DNA of 64,000 nt from Herbaspirillum seropedicae (GCF_001040945.1 NZ_CP011930.1:3777021-3841020), one strand, 5' to 3'. Counted from the stretch's first letter, positions 1 through 10,154 are shown. Notes: generated by a model not told the origin, from the sequence alone. A program made the numbers and translations.

Positions 1-710
1 CGCTGGACGATATTGCTGGCGGGCTCTTCGCTGCTCACAGGGATCGGCGCGCTGCTCGTCGGCGCGGCAGGGGCTGCAGCAGCAGGCGCTGCCGTAGTAG
101 AGGCAGACGCCGCCGCAGGTGCGGGTGCTGCCGCAGCAGCGGCCTGGGTTGCCGCAGCCGGGGCTGGCGCCGGTTCTGCCGCCGCAGCGGGCGCTGCCGG
201 CGCAGCAGCGGCCTCGCCCTTGGCGGCGGCGCCTACGGCATTGCTCGGCGTCAGGGGCGCGACCTGGGCATTGCGCGGCGACTTGCTGTCGGCCGGGTCG
301 AGCAGGAATGTATATTCACGGATCAGGCGGGAATCGCCGGCGCTCAACTCCAGCAGCAGATCGACGAAGGGATCGCTGACCGGCTGGGACGAACTGATGC
401 GGATGAAATGGCGGCCCTGGCGCTGCTCCACCGCGAAGGACAGCGAACCAAGCACCGGGTTGTAATCGACATTGGCGCGCCGGAAGGCTTCGGCGGGGGC
501 CAGTTTGGCGGAGAGCTTGCCGGCCTCTTCGGCGCTGACGGCCGTGACTTCGATCTCGGCCCGCAGCGGCTGGCCCAACGCGGACAGCACGGTCAGCTTG
601 CCCAAGGAGGCCGCCTGCGCGCCCAGCGGGACGGCCAGCGCCAGGGCCACGGCGGCGCTCAGGGTCTTGATCTGGGACAGGTGCGGCTTCTTGTTGGTAT
701 TCAGAGGCAT
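1..710 (-). CDS. fimV: FimV-type pilus/motility assembly protein, N-terminal part (runs off window)
   Basis: The gene reads leftward from an ATG at 710 and is still open at base 1, so only about 236 residues are present. Residues 1–33 form a signal peptide ending near GAQA. Directly after it comes the mature FimV N-terminus (ASLGKLTVLSALGQPL), followed by the conserved periplasmic domain (RQGRHFIRISSSQPVSDPF, then LIREYTFLLDP). From about residue 155 the sequence becomes an Ala/Pro/Glu-rich linker, as expected before the LysM and TPR parts of FimV, which lie outside the window. FimV homologues are large inner-membrane/periplasmic peptidoglycan-binding proteins needed for type IV pili, twitching or polar organisation. 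Its position just downstream of asd is the usual Burkholderiales order. A hairpin terminator separates it from asd, so it probably has its own promoter. Confidence 0.92.
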   Translation of the reverse strand, partial: MPLNTNKKPHLSQIKTLSAAVALALAVPLGAQAASLGKLTVLSALGQPLRAEIEVTAVSAEEAGKLSAKLAPAEAFRRANVDYNPVLGSLSFAVEQRQGRHFIRISSSQPVSDPFVDLLLELSAGDSRLIREYTFLLDPADSKSPRNAQVAPLTPSNAVGAAAKGEAAAAPAAPAAAAEPAPAPAAATQAAAAAAPAPAAASASTTAAPAAAAPAAPTSSAPIPVSSEEPASNIVQ

Positions 711-1020
711 GTTTTAATTAACTTAGAGAAACGTTCCGCTGGAAACCCGTCACGCTCGCATTGGATTCGGTGGAAGCCGTGAATGGGGCTGGTGTTGCGC
801 GGCCTGGCATGGCGGCCGGCGCCACTTCCACACCTTGCTCCAGGCGATTCGCCTGGGCGAATGAGCAGGATCAAGGGGGCAGCACAAATCCATTTCATCA
901 AATCCAGCAGCGCGACGACCACTACCGTACTCGCATGTTGGTTTTCATGAAATGAATGGGCTTTTCAAATTATCATCAAGTACTTACACCCGCAAGTGTA
1001 CTTAACTTCTCAAGATGAGA
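711..1020. other. Leader and promoter region of fimV without a gene
   Basis: About 310 bases between the asd terminator and the fimV start with no convincing gene. On the minus strand a GATAAT hexamer (969–974) is a possible -10 element, but no good -35 was found, so the promoter is only a suggestion. The AT-rich part around 960–1010 contains the self-palindrome AAGTACTT (978–985) and a related copy at 994–1003. Confidence 0.35.
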
Positions 1021-1058
1021 AAAACCCGCCGCCCCTCCCTTGCGGGAAGAGCGGCGGG
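1021..1058 (-). terminator. Rho-independent terminator after asd
   Basis: On the minus strand an 8-bp perfect GC stem (arms 1051–1058 and 1025–1032, CCCGCCGC/GCGGCGGG) is followed by a run of T (1024 downward). It lies 80 bases downstream of the asd stop codon and closes the leuC–leuD–leuB–asd transcription unit. Confidence 0.85.
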
Positions 1059-1139
1059 CTATTGTTGCAGACTGACAACGGGATAGGCAAGTGCTATCGC
1101 GCTTAAACCACATCCAGCCTGCTCAGCTTGTCACGCAAA

Positions 1140-2252
1140 TTACGCCAGGTTGCCCAGGATGATGCGCAGCATGCGACGCAGCGGTTCGGCCGCGCCCCAC
1201 AGCAGCTGGTCGCCGATGACGAAGGCCGAGATATATTCCGGACCCTGGTTCAGCTTGCGCACGCGCCCCACGCCGATCTCGAGGCCGCCGGTGATGGACG
1301 CCGGGGTCAGCTCCTTGACCGTGATGGCGCGGTCATTGGGCACCCACTTCACCCACTGGTTGCCGGCGCGGATGATGGACTCGATCTCGGCCAGGGGCAG
1401 GTCGCGCTTGAGCTTGATGGTCAGCGCCAGGCTGTGGCAGCGCATGGCGCCGATGCGCACGCACAGGCCGTCGACCGGGATGATCTGCTCGTTGCCGAGG
1501 ATCTTGTTGACTTCGGCCTGGCCCTTCCACTCTTCCTTGGACTGGCCGTTTTCCAGTTGGGCATCGATCCAGGGGATCAGGCCACCGGCCAGCGGCGCGC
1601 CGAAGAACTCGGTGGGCACGTCTTCACGGATGGTCTTGGCGACCTTGCGGTCGATGTCCAGGATGGCCGAGGACGGGGTGGCCAGCTCGTCGGCGACCGC
1701 CGCGTTGATCACGCCCATGCCCTTCAACAGTTCGCGCATGTGATTGGCGCCGCCGCCGGAAGCAGCCTGGTAGGTCATGGAGCTGACCCACTCGACCAGG
1801 CCTTCCTTGAACAGGCCGCCCACGCCCATCAGCAGGATGGAGTTGGTGCAATTGCCGCCGATGTAGTTCTTCACACCCTTGGCCAGCGCATCCTTGATGA
1901 CGTTGTTGTTGACCGGGTCCAGCACGATGACGGCGTCATCCTTCATCCGCAGCGAGGACGCGGCATCGATCCAGTAGCCGTCCCAGCCGGCAGCGCGCAG
2001 CTTGGGGAAGATCTCATTGGTGTAGTCGCCGCCCTGTGCGGTGATGATGATGTCGCATTTCTTCAGCTCGTCAATGCTGTTGGCGTCTTTCAGCGTCGTT
2101 TCCTTTTTGGCAAACGACGGCGCCTTGCCGCCCGCATTCGAAGTCGAGAAAAACACCGGTTCGATGTGATCGAAATCACCCTCGTCCTGCATGCGTTGCA
2201 TCAGGACCGAACCCACCATTCCACGCCAGCCAACCAAACCAACCAGTTTCAT
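1140..2252 (-). CDS. asd: Aspartate-semialdehyde dehydrogenase
   Basis: Converts L-aspartyl-4-phosphate to L-aspartate 4-semialdehyde with NADPH in the cytoplasm, the branch point to lysine, diaminopimelate, threonine and methionine. The protein is 370 residues, the length of the E. coli-type enzyme. It starts with the nucleotide-binding glycine motif [11 protein letters not shown] (residues 5–15) and has the catalytic cysteine in GGNCTNS at about residue 135. Two consecutive ATGs exist (2255 and 2252). The second has better spacing from the AGGGA ribosome site and is chosen. It lies 120 bases downstream of leuB on the same strand and is the last gene before the terminator, so it is probably co-transcribed with the leu genes. 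Confidence 0.98.
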   Translation of the reverse strand: MKLVGLVGWRGMVGSVLMQRMQDEGDFDHIEPVFFSTSNAGGKAPSFAKKETTLKDANSIDELKKCDIIITAQGGDYTNEIFPKLRAAGWDGYWIDAASSLRMKDDAVIVLDPVNNNVIKDALAKGVKNYIGGNCTNSILLMGVGGLFKEGLVEWVSSMTYQAASGGGANHMRELLKGMGVINAAVADELATPSSAILDIDRKVAKTIREDVPTEFFGAPLAGGLIPWIDAQLENGQSKEEWKGQAEVNKILGNEQIIPVDGLCVRIGAMRCHSLALTIKLKRDLPLAEIESIIRAGNQWVKWVPNDRAITVKELTPASITGGLEIGVGRVRKLNQGPEYISAFVIGDQLLWGAAEPLRRMLRIILGNLA

Positions 2253-2372
2253 CATCTTTCCCTATTTAGAACATCCATGGTGAACAAATCAGATTGAACA
2301 CATATGCGCCGGACCATCCGGCATTTCAAGCGTCCCGCCGCACCCGGCAAGGGTCGGCGGGCAGCATTGATC

Positions 2373-3443
2373 TCAGGCGAGGGCCTTGACCACGGCCTCA
2401 CCCATCTGCTGGGTATTGACCTTGGTGCAGCCTTCTTCATAAATATCGGCGGTGCGCAGACCTTGCGCAAGCACTTTCTTCACCGCGTTCTCGATGCGGT
2501 CGGCCTGCTCGGCCTTGTTCAGCGAGAAGCGCAGCATCATCGCCGCCGACAGGATGGTCGCCAGCGGATTGGCGATACCGCGGCCGGCGATGTCGGGTGC
2601 CGAACCGTGCGAAGGTTCATACAGACCTTTGTTGTTGGCATCCAACGACGCCGAAGGCAGCATGCCGATGGAACCGGTCAGCATGGCCGCCGCGTCTGAG
2701 AGGATGTCGCCGAACATGTTGCCGGTGACGATGACGTCGAAGTTCTTCGGCGCCTTCACCAGTTGCATCGCGGCATTGTCCACGTACATGTGCGACAGTT
2801 CCACGTCCGGATATTCCTTGCCCACTTCGGTGACGATGTCCTTCCAGAACTGGAAGGTCTCCAGCACGTTGGCCTTGTCCACGCTGCACAGGCGCTTGCC
2901 GCGCTTGGCGGCGGCCTGGAAGGCGACATGGGCGATGCGGCGGATTTCCGGTTCCGAATAACGCATGGTATCAAAACCTTCGCGTGCGCCCTTGAAGGGG
3001 CCGTCCGGCGCTTCGCGCATGCCGCGCGGCTGGCCGAAATAGATGTCGCCGTTCAGTTCGCGCACGATCAGGATGTCCAGGTTGGCCACCAGCTCGGGCT
3101 TCAAGGACGAAGCGCCGGTCAGTTCCGGGTAGCAGATCGCCGGGCGGAAATTGGCGAACAATTGCAGATGCTTGCGCAGGCCCAGGATGGCTTGCTCGGG
3201 GCGCAGGGCGCGTTCCAGCTTGTCGTACTTCCAGTCGCCGACCGCACCGAAGAGGATGGCGTCGGCTTCCTTGGCCAGCTTCAGGGTGCCGTCCGGCAGC
3301 GGGTGGCCGTGGGCTTCGTAGCCGGCGCCGCCGACCGGGGCGGTTTCCATCTCGAACTTCTCGTCCAGCGCGTTGAGCACGCGCACAGCCTCATTGACGA
3401 TTTCGGGACCGATGCCGTCACCCGGCAGGATAGCAATCTTCAT
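2373..3443 (-). CDS. leuB: 3-isopropylmalate dehydrogenase
   Basis: Catalyses NAD+-dependent oxidative decarboxylation of (2R,3S)-3-isopropylmalate in leucine synthesis. The 356-residue product begins [15 protein letters not shown], the invariant N-terminus of the family. It carries the substrate arginines in the [13 protein letters not shown] stretch and in [13 protein letters not shown], and the metal-binding signature FGDILSD. A longer open frame extends upstream to 3524, but the ATG at 3443 has a purine-rich ribosome site (AGAGAAG) and matches the family start. It lies 115 bases downstream of leuD and 120 upstream of asd. Confidence 0.98.
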   Translation of the reverse strand: MKIAILPGDGIGPEIVNEAVRVLNALDEKFEMETAPVGGAGYEAHGHPLPDGTLKLAKEADAILFGAVGDWKYDKLERALRPEQAILGLRKHLQLFANFRPAICYPELTGASSLKPELVANLDILIVRELNGDIYFGQPRGMREAPDGPFKGAREGFDTMRYSEPEIRRIAHVAFQAAAKRGKRLCSVDKANVLETFQFWKDIVTEVGKEYPDVELSHMYVDNAAMQLVKAPKNFDVIVTGNMFGDILSDAAAMLTGSIGMLPSASLDANNKGLYEPSHGSAPDIAGRGIANPLATILSAAMMLRFSLNKAEQADRIENAVKKVLAQGLRTADIYEEGCTKVNTQQMGEAVVKALA

Positions 3444-3558
3444 GGCTTCTCTTTCTCTGTGTTTCCAGCCGCGCTGGAAGACGTTCTTGGAATAGGTAAG
3501 GACAGTAACGACAAGGGCGGCCATCTGACCGCCCCGTGCTGTTGTCTCAGCGATCCTC

Positions 3559-4206
3559 TCAGATCGTGTTGCTCAGCCAGGGCTGTTCGTGCAGGTGTTT
3601 CTCTTCGTAGGCACGAATGGTGTCGGCTTTGCGTAGGGTCAGACCGATATCGTCGAAACCGTTCAACAGGCAGTACTTGCGGAATTCGCTGATCTCGAAC
3701 GGATAGGTCTGGCTGCCATTGGTGGTGCTGACGATCTGCTTTTCCAGATCGATGACCAGGCGATAGCCCGGGAAGGCCTTGACTTCATTGAACAGGTGAT
3801 CGACCTGTTGCTCGGTCAGCACGATGGGCAGCAGGCCGTTCTTGTAGCAGTTGTTGAAGAAGATGTCGGCGAAGCTGGGGGCGATCACGGCGCGAAAGCC
3901 AAACTGGTCCAGCGCCCAGGGCGCGTGCTCGCGCGAGGAGCCGCAGCCGAAGTTCTTGCGCGAGAGCAGGATGGACGAACCTTGATAGCGCTCCTGGTTG
4001 AGTACGAAATCCGGGTTCAGCGGGCGCTTGCTGTTGTCCATGCCAGGCTCGCCGTGGTCCAGATAGCGCCATTCGTCGAACAGGTTGGGGCCGAAGCCGC
4101 TGCGCTTGATCGACTTCAGGAACTGCTTGGGGATGATCGCATCGGTATCGACGTTGGCGCGGTCCAGCGGCGCCACCAGTCCTTCATGCACGATAAATTT
4201 ATTCAT
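3559..4206 (-). CDS. leuD: 3-isopropylmalate dehydratase small subunit
   Basis: Small (swivel-domain) subunit of isopropylmalate isomerase, which pairs with LeuC to interconvert 2- and 3-isopropylmalate. The 215-residue length is normal for LeuD. Family features are the start MNKFIVHEG, the phrase [14 protein letters not shown] and the signature [13 protein letters not shown]. The open frame extends upstream to 4389, but that extension overlaps the entericidin gene out of frame, so the ATG at 4206 is used. It sits between the entericidin gene and leuB. Confidence 0.98.
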   Translation of the reverse strand: MNKFIVHEGLVAPLDRANVDTDAIIPKQFLKSIKRSGFGPNLFDEWRYLDHGEPGMDNSKRPLNPDFVLNQERYQGSSILLSRKNFGCGSSREHAPWALDQFGFRAVIAPSFADIFFNNCYKNGLLPIVLTEQQVDHLFNEVKAFPGYRLVIDLEKQIVSTTNGSQTYPFEISEFRKYCLLNGFDDIGLTLRKADTIRAYEEKHLHEQPWLSNTI

Positions 4207-4313
4207 GAGCTTGGCCTCGGTGGGCGGGGCGCTTGTTCTGCCCTGCCCTTCCTGTTTTCTGTTCAAAAACTGAAGCTGCGGCACGCTGGCCGCAGCCTGT
4301 TGCAATTTACTGC

Positions 4314-4445
4314 TTACTTCTTGCTGGCGTCCTGCATCTTCTCGCCGACCTTTTCGACATCCTTGCCGAAGCCGTTGACGGTGTTGCAACCAGCCAGCGC
4401 ACCCAGGGTGACGGCCAGCAGAACCAGAGCGGAGATTTTTTTCAT
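4314..4445 (-). CDS. Entericidin A/B-family small lipoprotein
   Basis: A 43-residue gene: [20 protein letters not shown] forms a signal peptide with lipobox LAGC (lipidated Cys20), followed by [20 protein letters not shown], the short amphipathic mature part typical of entericidins (EcnA/EcnB, Pfam Entericidin). Known members are outer-membrane-directed lipoproteins linked to cell lysis or envelope stress; the role here is unknown. It lies inside the leu operon, 36 bases after leuC and 107 before leuD, in the same direction. This position recurs in related betaproteobacteria as far as I recall. Confidence 0.9.
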   Translation of the reverse strand: MKKISALVLLAVTLGALAGCNTVNGFGKDVEKVGEKMQDASKK

Positions 4446-4481
4446 GGTTGTCTTCTCTCGAAAAGATTCACAAGCAGATGC

Positions 4482-5882
4482 TTACAGCGAGCGCACGTCC
4501 ACGAAGTGGCCGGCAATCCCCGCGGCGGCGGCCATGGCCGGGCTCACCAGGTGAGTACGACCACCGGCGCCCTGGCGGCCCTCGAAGTTGCGGTTCGAGG
4601 TCGAGGCGCAGCGCTCGCCCGGTTCCAGGCGGTCGGCGTTCATGGCCAGGCACATGGAACAGCCCGGCTCACGCCATTCGAAGCCGGCGTCGCGGAAGAT
4701 CTTGTCCAGGCCTTCGCGTTCGGCCTGTTCCTTGACCAGGCCCGAACCCGGCACCACCATCGCCAGCTTGACGTTGGAGGCGCGGAACTTGCCGCGCACC
4801 ACCTTGGCGGCTTCGCGCAGGTCTTCGATGCGGGAATTGGTGCAGGAGCCGATGAAGACCTTGTCGATGCGGATGTCTTCGATCGGGGTGTTGGGCTTCA
4901 GGGCCATGTAGGCCAGGGCCTTTTCCATGCCGTCGCGCTTGGTCGGGTCCTTTTCCTTGTCGGGATCGGGAACGCGGGCGTCCACCGCCACCACCATCTC
5001 GGGCGAAGTGCCCCAGGTGACTTGCGGCTTGATCTCGGCGGCGTTCAGTGTCACCACCATGTCGAACTTGGCGCCCGGGTCCGAATGCAGGCTGCGCCAG
5101 TAGGACACGGCGCGCTCCCAGTGCGGACCGGAGGGCGAGAAGGGGCGGCCCTTCAGGTATTCCAGCGTGGTGTCGTCGAAGGCCACCATGCCGGCGCGCG
5201 CACCGGCTTCGATGGCCATGTTGCAGACCGTCATGCGGCCTTCCATGGACAGCGAGCGGATGGTCGAGCCGGCGAATTCGATGGCATAGCCCGTACCGCC
5301 GGCGGTGCCGATCTTGCCGATCACGGCCAGCACGATGTCCTTGGCGGTGACGCCGGCCGGCAGCGCGCCGTCGACCTGCACCAGCATGGCCTTGGACTTG
5401 CGCGCCAGCAGCGTCTGCGTGGCCAGCACGTGTTCCACTTCGGAGGTGCCGATGCCATGGGCCAGCGCGGCGAAGGCGCCGTGCGTGGAAGTGTGCGAAT
5501 CGCCGCAGACCACCGTCATGCCCGGCAGGGTCGCGCCCTGTTCAGGGCCGATCACGTGAACGATGCCTTGACGCTTGTCGTTCATGCCGAAGTAGGTCAG
5601 GCTGTATTCCTTGGCGTTGCCGTCCAGCGTCTCCACCTGCAGGCGCGAGATGGGATCGGCGATGCCGTGGGCACGATCCGTGGTGGGGACGTTGTGGTCG
5701 GCCACCATCAGGTTGGCGGAATTGCGCCAGGGTTGGCGACCGGCTAGCTTGAGGCCTTCGAAGGCTTGCGGGCTGGTCACTTCATGGAGCAGGTGGCGGT
5801 CGATATACAGGATGGCGGTACCGTCATCTTCCGTATGAACGACGTGCGACTCCCAGAGTTTGTCGTAGAGCGTCTTGAGCAT
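4482..5882 (-). CDS. leuC: 3-isopropylmalate dehydratase large subunit
   Basis: Large [4Fe-4S] subunit of isopropylmalate isomerase, aconitase superfamily, 466 residues. The start [15 protein letters not shown] is typical. Aconitase landmarks are visible: [29 protein letters not shown], and the cluster cysteines in [14 protein letters not shown] and in [10 protein letters not shown] near the C-terminus. As first gene of the leuC–ecn–leuD–leuB–asd unit it has the promoter region directly upstream, where a -10-like CATAAT and two palindromes are found. Confidence 0.98.
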   Translation of the reverse strand: MLKTLYDKLWESHVVHTEDDGTAILYIDRHLLHEVTSPQAFEGLKLAGRQPWRNSANLMVADHNVPTTDRAHGIADPISRLQVETLDGNAKEYSLTYFGMNDKRQGIVHVIGPEQGATLPGMTVVCGDSHTSTHGAFAALAHGIGTSEVEHVLATQTLLARKSKAMLVQVDGALPAGVTAKDIVLAVIGKIGTAGGTGYAIEFAGSTIRSLSMEGRMTVCNMAIEAGARAGMVAFDDTTLEYLKGRPFSPSGPHWERAVSYWRSLHSDPGAKFDMVVTLNAAEIKPQVTWGTSPEMVVAVDARVPDPDKEKDPTKRDGMEKALAYMALKPNTPIEDIRIDKVFIGSCTNSRIEDLREAAKVVRGKFRASNVKLAMVVPGSGLVKEQAEREGLDKIFRDAGFEWREPGCSMCLAMNADRLEPGERCASTSNRNFEGRQGAGGRTHLVSPAMAAAAGIAGHFVDVRSL

Positions 5883-5934
5883 GTTGCGGCCTGGCGAAAC
5901 TGAAAAGGGATGCTGGTCAGGAAAATAGCATTTG

Positions 5935-5963
5935 ATTATGCCATAAAGTGATAGGTCTGACCT
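5935..5963 (-). promoter_or_regulatory. Candidate leuC promoter with palindromic operators
   Basis: On the minus strand CATAAT (5935–5940) is a plausible -10 about 50 bases before the leuC ATG. It overlaps an odd palindrome TTATG-C-CATAA (5936–5946), and a second perfect 11-base palindrome AGGTCTGACCT (5953–5963) sits in the expected -35 zone. The second resembles FadR/GntR-type half-sites (GGT-N3-ACC) more than a LysR site. Regulator not identified. Confidence 0.45.
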
Positions 5964-6047
5964 CCCTGCCGTGTTTTCCGCCGCGCCGCAACAACAGTGA
6001 ATAATGCTGCAAGGTCTCGAAAAAAGCGCAGGCGCTGCGGCAGACGT

Positions 6048-6090
6048 AAAAAATCCGGCATTTCCCCCACTCGCAGGAGAAATGCCGGAT
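6048..6090 (-). terminator. Terminator after the M48 protease gene
   Basis: A perfect 12-bp stem (ATCCGGCATTTC at 6053–6064, complement at 6079–6090) is followed on the minus strand by a T run (bases 6053 down to 6048). It lies 26 bases beyond the stop codon of the 6116–6937 gene. Confidence 0.9.
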
Positions 6091-6115
6091 GCGTGCCGCC
6101 TGCGCCGCGCGCGGA

Positions 6116-6937
6116 TCAGCGCCTGCGGGTCTGCTGATAGAGCGGCTCGACCCGCTGCGCATAGACCGTCAGGTCGGCGATGCGCTCGCTGCTGGAGGGG
6201 TGGGTGGACATGAACTTCATCGGCTCTTCGCCGCCCAGGCTGGCCATCTTCTGCCAGAGCGTGACGGCCGCCTTGGGGTCATAGCCGCCACGGGCTGCCA
6301 GTTCCACGCCGATGCGATCGGCCTCGGTTTCATTGGCGCGCGAATTGGGCAAGCCCATCAGGCCCATGTACAGGTATTGCCCGCCCTGCTTGCCCACATC
6401 GCCCAGCCCCAGCAGGGCTGCGCCGATGGAGATGGCCGAATTGGCCACCACCTGCTGGGAAGCGCGCTCGCGGGCGTGCTCGCGCAGGGCGTGGGCGATT
6501 TCGTGCCCCATCACGGCGGCCAGTTCATCGTCGCTGATCTTGAGTTTCTCGATCAGGCCGGTATAGACGGCGATCTTGCCGCCGGGCATGCACCAGGCAT
6601 TGGTTTCGTCGGAACTGAGCACATTGACTTCCCAGTTCCATTTCAGCGCATCCGGACGGAACACGCCGGTCTGCGGGATCAGGCGACTGGCGATATTGCG
6701 CACGCGCTGCACCTGCGCGGCATTGCGGTTGAGCAGCCCCTTGGACTTGGCCTCGGCCAGCACCTGGGCGTATTCCTTGCTGGAAGCCGCATCCATTTCT
6801 GCCGAGGAAACCAGCATCTGCTGCTTGCGGTCGATGCCGACCGCGCCGCCTTGGGTGGTCTGGACGGTTTCGCAGGCCACCAGCCCCGCCAGGGCTAGGG
6901 CCAACAGACTGTTCTTGATGATAGGTTTGAGCACCAT
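6116..6937 (-). CDS. M48-family zinc metalloprotease, LoiP/YggG-like lipoprotein
   Basis: The 273-residue protein starts with a lipoprotein signal peptide (hydrophobic stretch, then LVAC with Cys22). The peptidase M48 domain follows, with the zinc motif [13 protein letters not shown] and the third ligand in [19 protein letters not shown]. The C-terminal [10 protein letters not shown] is also typical. Characterised relatives (E. coli LoiP/YcaL) are outer-membrane-anchored proteases that clear misassembled envelope proteins. A strong ribosome site (AAGGAG) precedes the ATG at 6937. It stands alone between aroC and leuC on the same strand and has its own terminator. Confidence 0.93.
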   Translation of the reverse strand: MVLKPIIKNSLLALALAGLVACETVQTTQGGAVGIDRKQQMLVSSAEMDAASSKEYAQVLAEAKSKGLLNRNAAQVQRVRNIASRLIPQTGVFRPDALKWNWEVNVLSSDETNAWCMPGGKIAVYTGLIEKLKISDDELAAVMGHEIAHALREHARERASQQVVANSAISIGAALLGLGDVGKQGGQYLYMGLMGLPNSRANETEADRIGVELAARGGYDPKAAVTLWQKMASLGGEEPMKFMSTHPSSSERIADLTVYAQRVEPLYQQTRRR

Positions 6938-7086
6938 GCCCGCACTCCTTTTGAATAATTGATCTTGAGTCAGGTATCGGCCTGCCGTGCGGCGGTGCGC
7001 CGCAGGTCAGCCAGCCTTGAGCCGCTTCGACCCGGCCCGCAGCAATTCGGTTCAGCCGCCCGATGCCGGGCGGCCAGCGGCCTGGT

Positions 7087-8175
7087 TCAGCGCAGCACCG
7101 GCGTATCGACCTTGACATCGCCGCACTGGGCGCGATGGCGCAAGGCATGGTCCATCAGCACCAGCGCCAGCATGGCTTCGGCAATGGGCGTGGCGCGGAT
7201 GCCCACGCAGGGGTCGTGGCGGCCGAAGGTTTCCACCGCGATCGGCTGGCCGCTCTTGTCGATGGACGGGCGCGGCGTGCGGATGCTGGAGGTGGGCTTG
7301 ATGGCGATCGAGGCCGTGATGTCCTGCCCGGTCGAGATGCCGCCCAGGACGCCGCCAGCGTTGTTGCCGACGAAGCCTTCCGGAGTCAGCGCATCGCCAT
7401 GCTCGGACCCCTTCTGCGCCACCGAGCGGAAGCCGGCGCCGATCTCCACACCCTTGACGGCATTGATGCCCATGAGGGCAAAGGCGATCTCGGCATCGAG
7501 CTTGTCATACAGGGGTTCGCCCAGGCCCACCGGCACGTTCTGCGCCACCACGTCGATGCGCGCGCCGATGGAGTCACCGTCCTTGCGCAGGGCGTCCATG
7601 TAGGCTTCCAGGCGCTCGATGATGCTGGCGTTGGCAGCGAAGAAGGGGTTGTTGGGCACGTGTTCCCACGACTCGAAGGGAATGGCGATCTCGCCCAGTT
7701 GGCTCATGCAGCCTTTGAAGGTGGTGCCGTACTGCTCGAACAGCCACTTCTTGGCGACGGCCGCGGCGCCCACCACCGGCGCGGTCAGGCGCGCCGAGGA
7801 GCGGCCGCCGCCGCGCGGGTCGCGGATGCCGTACTTGTGCCAGTAGGTGTAGTCGGCATGGCCGGGACGGAAGGTATCGAGAATGTTGCCGTAGTCCTTG
7901 CTGCGCTGGTCCTGGTTGCGGATCAGCAGCGCGATGGGGGTGCCGGTGGTCTTGCCTTCATAGGTACCCGAGAGGATTTCGACGGTATCGGGCTCCTGGC
8001 GCTGGGTGACATGGCGGGAAGTGCCGGGACGGCGGCGGTCCAGTTCCGGCTGGATGTCGGCCTCCGACAGCGTCATGCCCGGCGGGCAGCCATCGATCAC
8101 GCAGCCGATGGCCGGGCCGTGGGATTCGCCGAAGGTGGTGACGGTGAAGAGCTTGCCGAAGGTATTGCCGGACAT
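7087..8175 (-). CDS. aroC: Chorismate synthase
   Basis: Converts 5-enolpyruvylshikimate-3-phosphate to chorismate, the last shared step of aromatic amino acid synthesis, using reduced FMN. The 362-residue product shows all three family signatures: [18 protein letters not shown] near the N-terminus, [12 protein letters not shown] with [12 protein letters not shown] in the middle, and [17 protein letters not shown] near the C-terminus. The gene lies 89 bases downstream of the lplT–plsC fusion on the same strand. Confidence 0.98.
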   Translation of the reverse strand: MSGNTFGKLFTVTTFGESHGPAIGCVIDGCPPGMTLSEADIQPELDRRRPGTSRHVTQRQEPDTVEILSGTYEGKTTGTPIALLIRNQDQRSKDYGNILDTFRPGHADYTYWHKYGIRDPRGGGRSSARLTAPVVGAAAVAKKWLFEQYGTTFKGCMSQLGEIAIPFESWEHVPNNPFFAANASIIERLEAYMDALRKDGDSIGARIDVVAQNVPVGLGEPLYDKLDAEIAFALMGINAVKGVEIGAGFRSVAQKGSEHGDALTPEGFVGNNAGGVLGGISTGQDITASIAIKPTSSIRTPRPSIDKSGQPIAVETFGRHDPCVGIRATPIAEAMLALVLMDHALRHRAQCGDVKVDTPVLR

Positions 8176-8264
8176 GGTGGGATTCGCGCAAAAGTGGGGA
8201 AAGTCGCGATTTTACCAGTCCCGGGCGCTGCCGACGAGCCGCAGCGCCCTTCCCCATCGGGCTG

Positions 8265-10154
8265 CTACTTCCACTGGCCGCGCAGCTCGCGCACCTTTTC
8301 CTGCAACAGCTCGGGACTGACCTGCTCCGGCGGGATCGCCTCGCCCACCGCCAGTTCCAGCCGCGAGAACAGGCCGCGCTTGAAGGTGCGCGCCACCGGA
8401 TTGCTGGGATCGCGCGAGAACAGGCTGCCCCACAGGCCGCGCAAGGCCATCGGCAGCACCGGCACCGGGCTGCGGGCGATGATCTTCTGCACACCGCCCT
8501 TGAAGGGATTGAGTTCGCCATCGCGGGTGAGCTTGCCCTCGGGGAAGATGCACACCAGCTCGCCCTCATGCAGCGCCTGGGCGATATCGACAAAGGCCTT
8601 CTCGGTCAGCCACGGGTCTTCCTTGACCGGCGCGATGGGAATGGCGCGCACGTTACGGAACAGCCAGGACATCACCGGAATCCTGAAGATCTGATGGTCC
8701 ATCACGAAGCGCACCGGACGCGGACTGGCCGCCATGATGGCGATGGCGTCGACATAGCTGACATGGTTGCACACCAGCACCGCCGGTCCCTGCTCGGGAA
8801 TGGCCTGGCCATTGATGATGCGCACGCGGTAGAAGGTATGGATCAGGATCCACGCCAGGAAGCGGATCAGGAATTCCGGCACCAGCGAGAAGATGTACGC
8901 CGCCACCACGCCATTCATGATGGCCGTGGCCAGGAAGATCTGCGGGATGCTCAGCCCAGCCTTCAGCAGCACCATGGCCACCAGGGCCGAGACCACCATG
9001 AAGAGCGCGTTCATGATGTTCATCCCGGCGATGGTGCGGGAGACGTGAGCCGGATCGCAACGGGTCTGGATGAGCGCAAACAACGGCACGATGTAGAGCC
9101 CGCCGAACACGCCGATGCCCAGGCAATCGATGAGGATGCGCCAGCTGCCGCCCTGGGCCAGGAAGCCGCCCAGGTCCAGCATCGCCGTCGGCGTCACATA
9201 GGCCTGGCTGGCGAAGTACAGCTCCAGCCCGAACACCGACAGACCGATGGAGCCGAACGGCACCAGGCCGATCTCCACCTTGTGGCCGGAGAGCCGTTCG
9301 CACAGCAGCGACCCCGCGCCAATGCCCACCGAGAACACCGCCAGCAGCAGCACGAAGACGCTGTGGTCGCCATGCAGGTAGTTCTTGGCATAGACGGGAA
9401 ACTGCGCCAGCATGATCGCGCCATAGAACCAGAACCAGGAATTGCCCAGCAGCGACAGGAACACTGGCCGATTGCGACGTGAGTAGGCGAGGTTGCGCAC
9501 GGTCTCGGTGAAGGGATTCCAGTTCACCTTCAACTCAGGCACCGGCGCCGGCGAGAGCGGAATACGCAGGCTGGCCAGCCAGCCCAGCACGGCAATACCA
9601 ATGGTCATGCCGGCCACCAGATGCAGCCCCCAGGGCTTGTGGACCACCAGCACCGCCCCCAGGATCTCGCCCAGCAGGATGCCCACGAAGGTCCCCATTT
9701 CGATGAGGCCATTGCCGCCGATGAGCTCTTCGCGCCGCAGTTGCTGGGGCAGGTAGGCGTACTTGACCGGTCCGAACAGGGTGGAATGGACGCCCATGCC
9801 GATCACGGCGGCCACCAGCAGCCACAGGTGGTGCGTCATCCAGCCATAGGCGGCGATGCCCATGATGGCGATTTCCAGCAGCTTCACGAAACGCGCCACC
9901 CGGCCCTTTTCCAGCTTGTCGGCCAGTTGGCCGGAAGTGGCCGAGAACAGGAAGAACGGCAGGATGAACAAGCCCGGGATGAGGTTGTTGAGCAGCCCCG
10001 GGTCCAGGTCCGTCCAGGACAGTGCGTCATAGGTGAGGATGGTCAGCAGCGCGGTCTTGAAGACGTTGTCATTGAGTGCGCCGAGGAACTGGGTCCAGAA
10101 GAAGGGGGCGAAACGCCGCTGGGTGAAAAGCGTGAACTGGCTGTTCTTTTGCAT
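8265..10154 (-). CDS. Fused MFS lysophospholipid flippase / 1-acylglycerol-3-phosphate acyltransferase (LplT–PlsC type)
   Basis: A two-domain protein of 629 residues. Residues ~1–410 form a 12-segment major facilitator domain of the LplT type (FFWTQFLGALNDNVFKTAL near the N-terminus). Residues ~430–629 form a PlsC acyltransferase, with the HX4D catalytic block in CNHVSYVDA and the FPEGKLTRDG block. LplT-type proteins flip lysophospholipids inward and PlsC domains re-acylate them, so the fusion would recycle lysophospholipids. The ATG at 10154 is preferred over an in-frame TTG at 10160; neither has a good ribosome site. It is shorter than E. coli Aas+LplT because the acyl-ACP synthetase part is missing. 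Confidence 0.93.
   Translation of the reverse strand: MQKNSQFTLFTQRRFAPFFWTQFLGALNDNVFKTALLTILTYDALSWTDLDPGLLNNLIPGLFILPFFLFSATSGQLADKLEKGRVARFVKLLEIAIMGIAAYGWMTHHLWLLVAAVIGMGVHSTLFGPVKYAYLPQQLRREELIGGNGLIEMGTFVGILLGEILGAVLVVHKPWGLHLVAGMTIGIAVLGWLASLRIPLSPAPVPELKVNWNPFTETVRNLAYSRRNRPVFLSLLGNSWFWFYGAIMLAQFPVYAKNYLHGDHSVFVLLLAVFSVGIGAGSLLCERLSGHKVEIGLVPFGSIGLSVFGLELYFASQAYVTPTAMLDLGGFLAQGGSWRILIDCLGIGVFGGLYIVPLFALIQTRCDPAHVSRTIAGMNIMNALFMVVSALVAMVLLKAGLSIPQIFLATAIMNGVVAAYIFSLVPEFLIRFLAWILIHTFYRVRIINGQAIPEQGPAVLVCNHVSYVDAIAIMAASPRPVRFVMDHQIFRIPVMSWLFRNVRAIPIAPVKEDPWLTEKAFVDIAQALHEGELVCIFPEGKLTRDGELNPFKGGVQKIIARSPVPVLPMALRGLWGSLFSRDPSNPVARTFKRGLFSRLELAVGEAIPPEQVSPELLQEKVRELRGQWK

Noticed and set aside
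13-465. Alanine-rich 150-codon plus-strand frame at the window start
   Set aside because: It is the antisense of the repetitive Ala/Pro-rich linker of fimV, whose signal peptide and conserved domain are clear on the minus strand.
978-1003. AAGTACTT-type repeats upstream of fimV as a specific operator
   Set aside because: Short and AT-rich; likely by chance, and no regulator with such a site is known to me in this context.
4233-5747. 504-codon plus-strand open frame across leuC
   Set aside because: Lies antisense to a full-length leuC with all catalytic signatures; long antisense frames are expected at this GC content.
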